In this document: positions 7,677-16,065 of the stretch, piece by piece | Position numbering within the stretch: the first letter of the stretch is position 1 | Layout of the letters: the number at the start of each line of letters is the position of its first letter | Origin: Brevibacillus choshinensis | GTDB taxonomy: Bacteria > Bacillota > Bacilli > Brevibacillales > Brevibacillaceae | Reading direction: 5' to 3' | DNA length: 64,000 bases | Assembly (NCBI RefSeq): GCF_001420695.1 | Contig: NZ_LJJB01000010.1 | Coordinates: 1,613,114 to 1,677,113 of the forward strand | The notes under the pieces: model-generated | Told to the model about the DNA's origin: nothing | The model's input: the letters and a program-made list of their open reading frames with translations, nothing else | The model's database searches: none | Translations under genes and position numbers: made by a program

Positions 7677-10336
7677 TTGTGCAGAAAGAAGTTCATGATA
7701 AAACACACATCGTCTTCGCTTATGCTGATCTCGTATTGATCTACGATCGGTTGCAGTTCATGGCGAATGACGCTGTGCAGCTTTTTGTTGTCTGCAAGAA
7801 AGCTTTCCTTGCCGGAGTAGGCAACAGTCGGAAGGCCCGCTTTCAGTCGATCAATCAGGCAGCATATGTGCAAATAGGCTCCAATCCTCGTATCAAAGAC
7901 AAGAACGTTGTGCAGGCGCTCTTCTATCCGTGCTAGGCTTGTTCGCACATCCTCCAGCACTCGCTGCCCTTCTACCATCGTCAAATGCTCTTTCAGTGTC
8001 TCTACCATTTTGACAAATGCTTCTTCGTGGTCGATCATTTGCTGAATATCTTGCAGTGCCTCTCCGTTCAAGACATCGTCCATCCCGTAGCAGCGCAGGT
8101 CTTTATCTAGGATGTAGTTGCTCACGATGCAGAGTACCTTCTGCTCATCCTTGATCTGCTTCAATTGAATGCGTGCCTGTGTCTTGTCGATCAATTGCAG
8201 CGGAACAATCTCTAGCAGCTGATTGTCATAGCGCAGTCGAGTCTCCAGCATCTTTTTCAAAAACAAGGCGCTGCCTTCTCCAGACAAGCATGCCGCTACA
8301 ATGGCCAGAGCGGGTGCATACTCGCGTGCTGGCTCTTTCGGCTGCTCTTCCCTCTGTAACAACGCGAGGGTGCTCACATCCCGATATACGTCTTCCAGGG
8401 AGTGTCCCAGCATTGCCTTGCGAGTAGCCTCGATGACATGAGGGGTGCTCACCATGGAAATGACTTTGACCGGAATGCCGACTTCCTTTTCGATGATTTC
8501 CCCAAACCCTAAAAGCGAGCCCATATCTACCAACAACAGTAAACCAGCCGGACCCATGTCACGGGCGAGCTTGATCGCTTGATCCAAGACTTTCATATAT
8601 TCTTCTTCCAAGGGTAGATCGATCGCCTTGGCGTACTCCGTGACCAGGAGCCGATTCGTGACATCGACCATGGCTGTTGCGCCTCCACTCCCGTGCGTGA
8701 TGACCAAGACGCCAATCGTTTCCCTCTCTTGCTGCAAGCCCTCGTCGTCGAGCACAAAGAACATGGTGAGGTAGCCTGCCTCATCGATTGGCAAGTCCAT
8801 CAGGATGGCTTCCTCGATCATGCGGACACACTCCAACGCCACAGCAAACTCTTTTTTGTACTTGATCCGGACACTGTTGATATGGGGATTGGTGATTTGC
8901 TTGCCTTGGGCGAGGCGTTCCTTGGAGGTCTGGATGTGCAGGGCGAGCCCGAAAATGACCTTCTGGCTCAAAATCTTCCCCAATCTTGCCTCAGCGTAAC
9001 GTACGATATCCTCTACCAGATGGATGATGATCGGGTCGATGATGCGAGACATGTCTTCCTTGTTGATACGCTGATGGACACCTTTAATAAAACGCGTAAA
9101 ATAATTCTCGATATCAAACTCCAGCTCTTCCTCACTTACTCCCTGATTGCGAAGCTCATGAATTTTTTGCTCGATTTTTTCATAGACACTGTCTGCTGCA
9201 TCCTCTGGCTCCCGCTCCACCGAAATGCTGTCCTGTGTAGGCTGTACGACAAAGCACTTGTGATCGGTCCCGACCAATTCGTCCAGCGCAGCCTTCCGTT
9301 CCTTTGCCAAGAGCAGACCTTGCTTTACATGATGCGGCAAATCCTGTACCGCCACCTTCAGTTGCTTTTTCTTCAATGAGATAAAGTCCGCATAGGCACT
9401 GGCACAAGTCAGCTGAATATCCGTTTTCAGTTGACCAATATTGTTTGGGCAGTGATACGACAAAAAGGCGTGGATAGCAGTCGCAGAGATTTGAATTTCT
9501 CGGCCCAGGCGAAACGCTTCTTCGCGAAAAAGGTTCATCAAGAGCCCATAACGCTCTTCCATCCCGCGCTCAACGAGAGAAGGCAGCTTGATAACCATGG
9601 GGATGCGGCGGATAAACGTTTTGAGCAAGCTGGATTCCGGATTTTCCGTCGTCGCTGAAATGATTTGCACCTGCGCCGTTCGCTCTACCTCTGTCTCTCC
9701 TACCCTGCGAAAAATTCCCTTGTCCATGAACGTGAAAAAGATTTCCTGTCCCTCTGCGGGTAGACGATGGACCTCGTCGAGAAAGAGAATGCCTCCGTCC
9801 GCTTTTTCCACGAGCCCCCTACGGTCATTATCAGCCCCCGTGTACGCTCCCTTTTTCACTCCGAAAAGTTGACTGTACAACAGCTGTGGATTGTTGGCGT
9901 AATCGGCACAGTTGAATACGACAAATGGCGCTTCTTTTTCCAATCGTCCGATGTCGATGGCAAACTCGTGGATCAAGCCTGCAAATCCTGATTTTCCTAC
10001 TCCTGTTTCCCCTAAAATGAGGCAGTGCATTCCCCTTGGCGGATACAGGACCGCTGCTTTTGCCTGCTCAATCGGCGTAATCAAGCTTTTATTTGCCTTT
10101 GCCAGCCTGTCCAGCGACGTCTCGGCACGGTACAACGTGTCATTTGTTCGCTTCGCATAAAACAGCGTAGGTCTGCCTTCTGCCTTTTCAATCCTGCCTT
10201 CCTTCCACAAACGGTTCAGATCACTGCTTACATTGGCACGACTGAGTCCTAGCTCATCCGCCAGCTCACTGGCACTGATTTTTTTATCAGGATCAAATTC
10301 CGAAATCTTCTGATAAATAAAGTCCAATCGCTTCAT
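7661..10336 (-). CDS. LevR/CelR-type sigma-54-dependent PTS activator (HTH-AAA-PRD-EIIA-EIIB-PRD)
   Basis: 891-residue activator whose activity is set by PTS phosphorylation. Order: N-terminal winged HTH (about 18-52); sigma-54-interacting AAA+ domain with Walker A GETGVGKS (109-116), GAYTGA loop (163-168, the GAFTGA motif with Tyr) and Walker B GILFLDEVH (182-190); first PRD (about 400-540); EIIA-Man-like segment GVLVITHGSGGATAMVD with a candidate phospho-His; EIIB-like segment; C-terminal PRD. It is transcribed in the same direction as the PTS operon and immediately upstream of its near-consensus sigma-54 promoter, making it the likely direct activator. It ends in its own terminator. Confidence 0.93.
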   Translation of the reverse strand: MKRLDFIYQKISEFDPDKKISASELADELGLSRANVSSDLNRLWKEGRIEKAEGRPTLFYAKRTNDTLYRAETSLDRLAKANKSLITPIEQAKAAVLYPPRGMHCLILGETGVGKSGFAGLIHEFAIDIGRLEKEAPFVVFNCADYANNPQLLYSQLFGVKKGAYTGADNDRRGLVEKADGGILFLDEVHRLPAEGQEIFFTFMDKGIFRRVGETEVERTAQVQIISATTENPESSLLKTFIRRIPMVIKLPSLVERGMEERYGLLMNLFREEAFRLGREIQISATAIHAFLSYHCPNNIGQLKTDIQLTCASAYADFISLKKKQLKVAVQDLPHHVKQGLLLAKERKAALDELVGTDHKCFVVQPTQDSISVEREPEDAADSVYEKIEQKIHELRNQGVSEEELEFDIENYFTRFIKGVHQRINKEDMSRIIDPIIIHLVEDIVRYAEARLGKILSQKVIFGLALHIQTSKERLAQGKQITNPHINSVRIKYKKEFAVALECVRMIEEAILMDLPIDEAGYLTMFFVLDDEGLQQERETIGVLVITHGSGGATAMVDVTNRLLVTEYAKAIDLPLEEEYMKVLDQAIKLARDMGPAGLLLLVDMGSLLGFGEIIEKEVGIPVKVISMVSTPHVIEATRKAMLGHSLEDVYRDVSTLALLQREEQPKEPAREYAPALAIVAACLSGEGSALFLKKMLETRLRYDNQLLEIVPLQLIDKTQARIQLKQIKDEQKVLCIVSNYILDKDLRCYGMDDVLNGEALQDIQQMIDHEEAFVKMVETLKEHLTMVEGQRVLEDVRTSLARIEERLHNVLVFDTRIGAYLHICCLIDRLKAGLPTVAYSGKESFLADNKKLHSVIRHELQPIVDQYEISISEDDVCFIMNFFLHNKTLV

Positions 10337-10489
10337 GTTATCACCTGCCGTTGTTTAGATGGCAAGATCGCCTCATTTCGATTTCATTTCAACACGAAAG
10401 GGAGAAAACCTCCCTTACCAGACAATATGATGATTCGACATATGCGATTCCAGCGAAAAACCTTTGAGGCTCCAACCCTACCCGTACGG

Positions 10490-10495
10490 TATAAT
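10490..10495 (+). promoter_or_regulatory. Candidate -10 element for the two-component operon
   Basis: TATAAT lies about 34 bases before the kinase ATG. The best -35-like sequence, TTGAGG at 10464-10469, leaves a 20-base spacer, longer than usual, so this is only a candidate promoter. Confidence 0.4.
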
Positions 10496-10528
10496 AGACC
10501 TATCTAAACGACAGGAGAACAACCTACG

Positions 10529-11902
10529 ATGATGGTTTTCATCTTGTTTACCTTATGGGCACTAGGTCTGCTCGTGCTATTTACAGATCCATGGCGCACT
10601 TCCATTCGCTGGGCGAGTGCCACTGCTTTTGTCGGATCAGGTGGTTTTTTCTCGGCAGTCATTGATGAAACGATTCTCCCCCATTGGGCAGATGTATGGG
10701 CGCTTCATTCGGGCTGGAGCGGAGCATTGGTGATGTTGAGTAGAAGTGCTTCCTTTCTGACCCAAGCTGGATTACCCTATACGTTTTTGATGTTTGCCCT
10801 GTATTCCTATGAGTCCATTTCTATGAAAGTAAAAAGGATTACGAAGTACGCTACCTTAATTCCGCCGATCATCATGCTGGTCATCACACCGATCTATCCG
10901 ATGCTGACTTTCAACTACTGGATAATGGTGTTCTGGGTCATTCCTTATTTTTTGATAGCTTGTACATTACTGATCCTGCAGTATCTCCGTGAGAAAGACC
11001 CGTTGGTCAAGAAAAACAGCTTTTTCACGAATGTGTTGATCATCGTGCCGCTCTTTTTCGTCTTTATCTTTATCTATGTCATGCGAATTCAAAACGATTA
11101 TGAGGCGTGGCGAAACAACACACTGGTGGTCATCATCCAATTCGTTCTGATTGTTGCTATCAGTCTGAAATACGGCTTTCTCGGCGTCCGGCTCCGCGTG
11201 GAAAAACGGCGGCTGGACAGTACGTTGCGCGCCCTGACCTCTGGCGCACAGATCATCAATCATACGATCAAAAACGAAGTAGGGAAAATTTCGCTCTACG
11301 CCGACCGGATCGACTCGTACGCAGAAGGTACCGATCAGCCAGGCTTGAGAGAGGATGCGGCCGTCCTCATTCAATCCTCCCAGCATATCCTGGATATGAT
11401 GAACCGGATTCAGGGACAGCTGCGCGATATCGTCTTGCAGGAGGAAACAATCAAGCCGAGCCAGGTGATCACACAAGTCGTCCAAACACTCGCGCCGTAC
11501 GCAACCAAGCAACAGGTCGACGTGCTGACCGAGCTAGACGAGTCACTTCAGTTGAACTGCGACCCTGTGCAGCTGCGCGAGATCCTCACCAATCTATGCA
11601 TGAATGCTTTCGAGGCGATGAAAACGGGCGGAACGCTGCGCTTGCAGCTGTTCCTGTCCAAGAAGCACCTGGTCATCGCCGTTGAGGATACAGGGACTGG
11701 CATTTCCAAGGAAAATCTGCCGCATGTCTTCGATCCCTTTTTCTCTACCAAAAAGACCAGCCAAAACTTTGGTCTGGGATTATCATATTGCTACAACGTC
11801 ATGCAAAAGCATCAGGGCATGCTGGAAATCACCAGTGAACCTGCAAAGGGTACGACTGTGTTTCTCCTGTTCCCCAAAAAACGTGTAGAAGGGAGGACGT
11901 AA
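10529..11902 (+). CDS. Membrane sensor histidine kinase
   Basis: 457 residues. The N-terminal half has about seven hydrophobic helices (within residues 1-225) and no obvious extracytoplasmic sensor, suggesting detection within the membrane. The catalytic half has an atypical H box, IINHTIKNEVGKI (His near 246), and a HATPase with NLCMNAFEAM, DTGTGIS and FDPFFSTKKTSQNFGLGLSYC. An AGGAGA ribosome site precedes the ATG. It ends 2 bases before the response regulator gene, so the two are one operon. The signal is unknown; the downstream phospholipid-recycling genes hint at membrane status, which is speculation. Confidence 0.9.
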   Translation: MMVFILFTLWALGLLVLFTDPWRTSIRWASATAFVGSGGFFSAVIDETILPHWADVWALHSGWSGALVMLSRSASFLTQAGLPYTFLMFALYSYESISMKVKRITKYATLIPPIIMLVITPIYPMLTFNYWIMVFWVIPYFLIACTLLILQYLREKDPLVKKNSFFTNVLIIVPLFFVFIFIYVMRIQNDYEAWRNNTLVVIIQFVLIVAISLKYGFLGVRLRVEKRRLDSTLRALTSGAQIINHTIKNEVGKISLYADRIDSYAEGTDQPGLREDAAVLIQSSQHILDMMNRIQGQLRDIVLQEETIKPSQVITQVVQTLAPYATKQQVDVLTELDESLQLNCDPVQLREILTNLCMNAFEAMKTGGTLRLQLFLSKKHLVIAVEDTGTGISKENLPHVFDPFFSTKKTSQNFGLGLSYCYNVMQKHQGMLEITSEPAKGTTVFLLFPKKRVEGRT

Positions 11903-11904
11903 AC

Positions 11905-12543
11905 ATGGAACTGATTAAAGTCTTTCTCGTGGAAGATGATCCTGTTTGGCGTAAAGGGTTGGTCGATTACTTGAACAAGGAGCCGGAAATTACAGTCACA
12001 GGCGAAGCTGGGACAAAAGAAGAAGCGATTGAGAAGTATTCCCCTGCCCAAATTGACGTCGTGCTGATGGATATCAACCTGACGGAAAATAATCTGGACG
12101 GCATCGAGACCGCCCTTGCGCTTATCCAGCTTCAACCAGACTGTAAAATCATCATGCTCACTTCCCTGACGGCTGAGGACGTGATCGTGGAGTCCTTTTC
12201 GGCAGGGGCAGTCAATTACATCAGCAAATCGAGCTTCAAGGAGATTCCGGACGCGATCCGAGCAGCTCATTTGCGGCAATCTGCTATACACCCTACCGCA
12301 GCTGCCGCCTTGCGTAACGAGTTCTTGCGTTTGAAAAACGACGAGAACCAAAAGCTGCTCTCCCCCGCAGAAAAGGAAATCTTGCACCTCATCCATCAGG
12401 GGCAGACCCAGACACAGATCGAGCAGTCCTTGCACATCACCAAACGCACGATCAAAAACCACATCAACCGCATTCTCAAAAAAATGGGCGTCAAATCGAG
12501 CAAAGAAGCAGCCGCCAAAGCAAGTCAGAAAAAGCTTTTCTAA
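11905..12543 (+). CDS. NarL/LuxR-family response regulator
   Basis: 212 residues: receiver domain (acidic pair D11/D12 in VEDDPVW, phospho-accepting Asp56 in VVLMDINL, Lys in YISKSS) and a C-terminal LuxR-type HTH (LSPAEKEILHLIHQGQTQTQIEQSLHITKRTIKNHINRILKKMGV). Partner of the kinase directly upstream. A strong terminator follows, so it is probably not cotranscribed with the aas gene. Confidence 0.92.
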   Translation: MELIKVFLVEDDPVWRKGLVDYLNKEPEITVTGEAGTKEEAIEKYSPAQIDVVLMDINLTENNLDGIETALALIQLQPDCKIIMLTSLTAEDVIVESFSAGAVNYISKSSFKEIPDAIRAAHLRQSAIHPTAAAALRNEFLRLKNDENQKLLSPAEKEILHLIHQGQTQTQIEQSLHITKRTIKNHINRILKKMGVKSSKEAAAKASQKKLF

Positions 12544-12603
12544 CCTGCGTTGGCGCTGTCTTCACTCCTTCCGGGGGTTTGTTCGACTAGGCCATATGAC
12601 CAG

Positions 12604-12630
12604 GTACCAATGAAAGTTGGTACTTTTTTT
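12604..12630 (+). terminator. Terminator after the two-component operon
   Basis: GTACCAA (12604-12610) pairs perfectly with TTGGTAC (12617-12623), followed by seven T residues. Confidence 0.9.
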
Positions 12631-12697
12631 ACACCCCCCACTCTTTACAATGAAAGCTATCTGATACGCAATTATTCTTTGTAAAGGTGTGGTCTAC

Positions 12698-14806
12698 ATG
12701 ATTCTCATTCATGCCTTCCTGAAAGCTATTCTGATGCTTTGGTTTCGCCCTCGCGTCCAAGGCATGCACAAAATCGATCTTTCCCAGCCATCGATTATCA
12801 TACCGAATCACGTATCTCTCATGGACGCTGTGCTCCTTTCGTTTTGCCTGCCAAAAGGTGCTACCTTTGTCGTCAACACGGACATCGCCAAGAAATTCGC
12901 GTTCATCATGCGTTTCCGCAAGCACATTACCGTCGATCCGCTCAATCCTTACTCGATTCGCCACATGCTACGGGTCATCCGCAACGGCGAGACACTTGTG
13001 ATTTTCCCTGAGGGTCGGATCACTACCACCGGCGGCATCATGAAAGTCTACAGCGGTGTCGGCTATCTCGCTCTGCGGACCGGTGCCACCGTGTATCCCG
13101 TTGCTATCAATGGTCTGGAACGCTCCGTATTCTCGTACTTGAAAGGAAAGCTGCGTCTCTTGTGGTTTCCTGATGTCACCATCACAGTTGGTACACCTTT
13201 TACCATGGAGCGCGACGAAACGCTGTCCATGCGAGAGCAAAAGGCGTCTGCGAGCGATCAAATTCAGCGGACCCTGCAAAATGAGCTGTTCCAAAGTCGC
13301 ATGAAGCAAAACGTGAACCTGTTCGATGAAGTCCTAGTGGCAGCACGCCTCAATGGCGCCAAGACGGAAATCGCCAAAGACATGGGGACAGCAATCAACT
13401 ATCGCACACTGCTGATCGGCAGCTACTTATTAGGTGACAAGCTAAAAGCTCAGTTATTTGGCAAACCAGTCGTCGGCGTGTTCCTCCCGAATTCAGTCGG
13501 ACATTTGATCACACTCCTGTCTTTGTTTCGCATCGGAAAGACACCTGCGATCTTGAACTTTTCACTGGGTGCCCGCTCACTCCTCGAATGCTGTGAGACG
13601 GCTCACATCGATACGATCCTGACTTCGCGGGTATTTATTGAGAAAGGCAAGCTCGAGCACGTGATCGCCGGACTGGAAGACAAGATGTCCATCGTTTATC
13701 TGGAGGACTTGAAAGCATCTGCTACGATTTTTGACAAACTCTCTGCCCTGTTCCGCTTCGTGACGAAGCAAAAGGCACAGGCAATCGAAAACGAGCTCAT
13801 TCTCTTTACTTCTGGCAGTGAAAGCAAGCCAAAGGGCGTCGTGCTGACACATACCAACCTGTTCGCCAATATCCAGCAGGTGACGAGTGTCATCGATATC
13901 ACCTCCCGCGACAAATTCTTCAATGCCCTGCCGATGTTTCACAGCTTTGGACTGACGGCTGGCACTCTCTTGCCCGTCGTGAAAGGGATCCCGGTCTTTC
14001 TGTATCCCAGCCCTTTGCACTACAAAGCGATTTCCGAGCTGGTGTACGACCAGAATGCTACGATCCTGTTTGGTACCTCGACCTTCATGGCTGGGTATGG
14101 AAGAATGGCTCACCCATACAATTTCTACTCCTTGCGTTATGTTTTTGCAGGAGCCGAAAAGCTGAAGGACGATGTCCGCAAGCTGTGGATGGAGAAGTTT
14201 GGTGTACGTATCTTTGAAGGCTATGGTGCTACGGAGACTGCTCCCATCCTGTCGCTGAACACACCGTTGGCAAACAAACCGGGAACCGTCGGGCGACTGA
14301 TGCCAGGCATGTCGTATTGCCTGGAGCCGGTAGAAGGTATCGAAAAGGGTGGTCAGCTGCTGGTCAAGGGTACCAACGTGATGAAGGGTTACATGATCCA
14401 CGGAAAAGGCTTCGTGCCTGCTGAAGAATGGTACCAGACGGGCGACCTGGTCGAAGCTGACCGAGAAGGCTTTTTGACTATCAAGTCCCGCCTGAAACGC
14501 TTTGCCAAAATCGGGGGCGAAATGGTATCACTCAATCTTATTGAAGAGCTCGCCATGGATTGCTTTGGACACTCCGGCTTTGCGGCTATCACCATCAACG
14601 ACCAGCGCAAAGGCGAACGCGTCCTGCTCTACACCACAGATGAATCCGTGCAACTGAACCAACTGCGCGCTTATCTAACGGAAAAACATTACTCGCCATT
14701 GCTCATCCCCGGTGCTGTAAAACAGATCAAGGCTCTTCCGTTGCTGGGCAGTGGGAAAACAGATTACGTCAGTCTGAAACAGCTGGCAGAAAGCGAGAGG
14801 GATTGA
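12698..14806 (+). CDS. aas: Aas-like bifunctional lysophospholipid acyltransferase / acyl-ACP synthetase
   Basis: About 702 residues in two enzymes. Residues 1-200 are a PlsC-type acyltransferase with the catalytic HX4D motif NHVSLMD (His38, Asp43) and FPEGRITTTGG. Residues 215-702 are an adenylate-forming ligase with the P-loop LFTSGSESKPKGVVLTH and GYGATETAP. E. coli Aas uses these activities to charge fatty acid onto ACP and re-acylate 2-acyl lysophospholipids at the inner membrane. The ATG at 12698 is preferred to the GTG at 12689 because AAAGG lies about 10 bases ahead of it. The following LplT-like flippase gene makes the lysophospholipid recycling role credible. Confidence 0.9.
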   Translation: MILIHAFLKAILMLWFRPRVQGMHKIDLSQPSIIIPNHVSLMDAVLLSFCLPKGATFVVNTDIAKKFAFIMRFRKHITVDPLNPYSIRHMLRVIRNGETLVIFPEGRITTTGGIMKVYSGVGYLALRTGATVYPVAINGLERSVFSYLKGKLRLLWFPDVTITVGTPFTMERDETLSMREQKASASDQIQRTLQNELFQSRMKQNVNLFDEVLVAARLNGAKTEIAKDMGTAINYRTLLIGSYLLGDKLKAQLFGKPVVGVFLPNSVGHLITLLSLFRIGKTPAILNFSLGARSLLECCETAHIDTILTSRVFIEKGKLEHVIAGLEDKMSIVYLEDLKASATIFDKLSALFRFVTKQKAQAIENELILFTSGSESKPKGVVLTHTNLFANIQQVTSVIDITSRDKFFNALPMFHSFGLTAGTLLPVVKGIPVFLYPSPLHYKAISELVYDQNATILFGTSTFMAGYGRMAHPYNFYSLRYVFAGAEKLKDDVRKLWMEKFGVRIFEGYGATETAPILSLNTPLANKPGTVGRLMPGMSYCLEPVEGIEKGGQLLVKGTNVMKGYMIHGKGFVPAEEWYQTGDLVEADREGFLTIKSRLKRFAKIGGEMVSLNLIEELAMDCFGHSGFAAITINDQRKGERVLLYTTDESVQLNQLRAYLTEKHYSPLLIPGAVKQIKALPLLGSGKTDYVSLKQLAESERD

Positions 14807-14808
14807 AT

Positions 14809-15999
14809 GTGAAAACGCGTTTACAACCTTTGCAAGCCCTGTATTTTACTCAGTTCCTGTCTGCCTTTGCCGATAACATGATCTTGTTTGTGATTGCCAA
14901 TCTGCTGCGGGAGAACGGTTTTTCTCCCGCCATGCTCGCACTCGTATCCATTTCCTTTTTTCTTCCGTACATTTTTCTTGCACCACTCGTTGGGCCTTTC
15001 GCCGACAAGCATCCCAAGTCATTCGTTCTCGTCATCGGCAACTTGATCAAAGCCATCGGTGTCCTGCTATTGTTCGTGATTGATCACTCCAGTATTTTGT
15101 TGCTAATGCTGAGTTACTTCACGGTGGGGGTAGGTGCCGTCGTCTACTCACCTGCCAAATACGGGATTCTGCCCGAGCTGACAAAGAACGAGGATGAACT
15201 CTTTCGTGCGAATGCCCGAATCGAAGGGTACACGATCATCGCCATTTTGCTAGGGATAGGGGGAGGCGGCGCAGTCGCGTCCATGACCGCGCCTCTCCTT
15301 TCATCAGGAATTTGCCTGCTGCTCTATCTTTTGTCGCTGGCCATGACCTTTTTTATCCCACGCATGGAGGGAAACGCAAATATTCGCTATGGGACAGAAG
15401 CTCGTCGCTTTCTTATAGACTTCCAGCTGCTGATGAAGCGTCCCGATACGCGTTTTTCCCTCGTCGGAACAGGGTCTTTCTGGATGAGCTCAGCCGTGTT
15501 GCGGGTCGCCCTAATTGCCTGGATACCGGTCGCGCTCGGGATTAATCCGCAGAGCTTTTCCGTCTCGCTGATTCTCGCTACGACGTCTATCGGGATTATA
15601 GTCGGAGCATTCCTGGCCCCCAAGCTGATTCCACTGCAACAGTTCACTCGCTCCCTGACCTATGGCTTTGGAATGTTCGCCATTATCGTCTTGTTCCCTT
15701 GGATCCATATCACCGTGATCGCTATCTGCTTCCTGCTGCTCGTCGGCTTCATGGGCGGAGCCTTTATTATCCCGATGAACACCATCCTCCAGGAGGAAGG
15801 GAAAAAACTGGTCGGATCCGGCAAGACCATCGCGATTCAAAACCTCGTGGAAAACATCCTGATGGTCGTTGGATCGGGGATTTACTACCTTATCGTCTAT
15901 ATGGGCATCTCCATCTCAGGCGCCATCGTAGGTCAGGGACAGCTGCTGCTTTTGTTCCTGCTGTACCTCGCAAATCAACGTAAAAAGATTCTCGGCTGA
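14809..15999 (+). CDS. lplT: LplT-like lysophospholipid transporter (MFS)
   Basis: About 396 residues with twelve predicted membrane helices, from the LplT branch of the major facilitator superfamily, which moves lysophospholipid inward to Aas. Characteristic stretches are LQALYFTQFLSAFADNMILFVIANLL and SPAKYGILPELTKNEDELFRANARIEG. The GTG at 14809 is preferred: GAGAGGG in the end of aas lies 7 bases before it, while the in-frame TTG at 14803 sits too close. Either start overlaps or abuts aas, so the pair is translationally linked. Confidence 0.85.
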   Translation: MKTRLQPLQALYFTQFLSAFADNMILFVIANLLRENGFSPAMLALVSISFFLPYIFLAPLVGPFADKHPKSFVLVIGNLIKAIGVLLLFVIDHSSILLLMLSYFTVGVGAVVYSPAKYGILPELTKNEDELFRANARIEGYTIIAILLGIGGGGAVASMTAPLLSSGICLLLYLLSLAMTFFIPRMEGNANIRYGTEARRFLIDFQLLMKRPDTRFSLVGTGSFWMSSAVLRVALIAWIPVALGINPQSFSVSLILATTSIGIIVGAFLAPKLIPLQQFTRSLTYGFGMFAIIVLFPWIHITVIAICFLLLVGFMGGAFIIPMNTILQEEGKKLVGSGKTIAIQNLVENILMVVGSGIYYLIVYMGISISGAIVGQGQLLLLFLLYLANQRKKILG

Positions 16000-16027
16000 T
16001 TCTAAGACTCTTATTACCAGCACAAGA

Positions 16028-16056
16028 AAACCGCGTCCATATTGGGCGCGGTTTTT
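16028..16056. terminator. Bidirectional terminator between lplT and the nucleotidase gene
   Basis: Eleven-pair stem (16028-16038 with 16044-16054, one G-T pair) and 5-nt loop. On the plus strand it is followed by a T run; on the minus strand by TTTTCTTG. It serves the two convergent genes. Confidence 0.85.
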
Positions 16057-16065
16057 TGATTTCCA

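Noticed and set aside
11812-12462. 216-codon open frame antisense to the NarL-type regulator
   Set aside because: Fully covered by a well-supported gene on the other strand; no ribosome site or recognisable protein.
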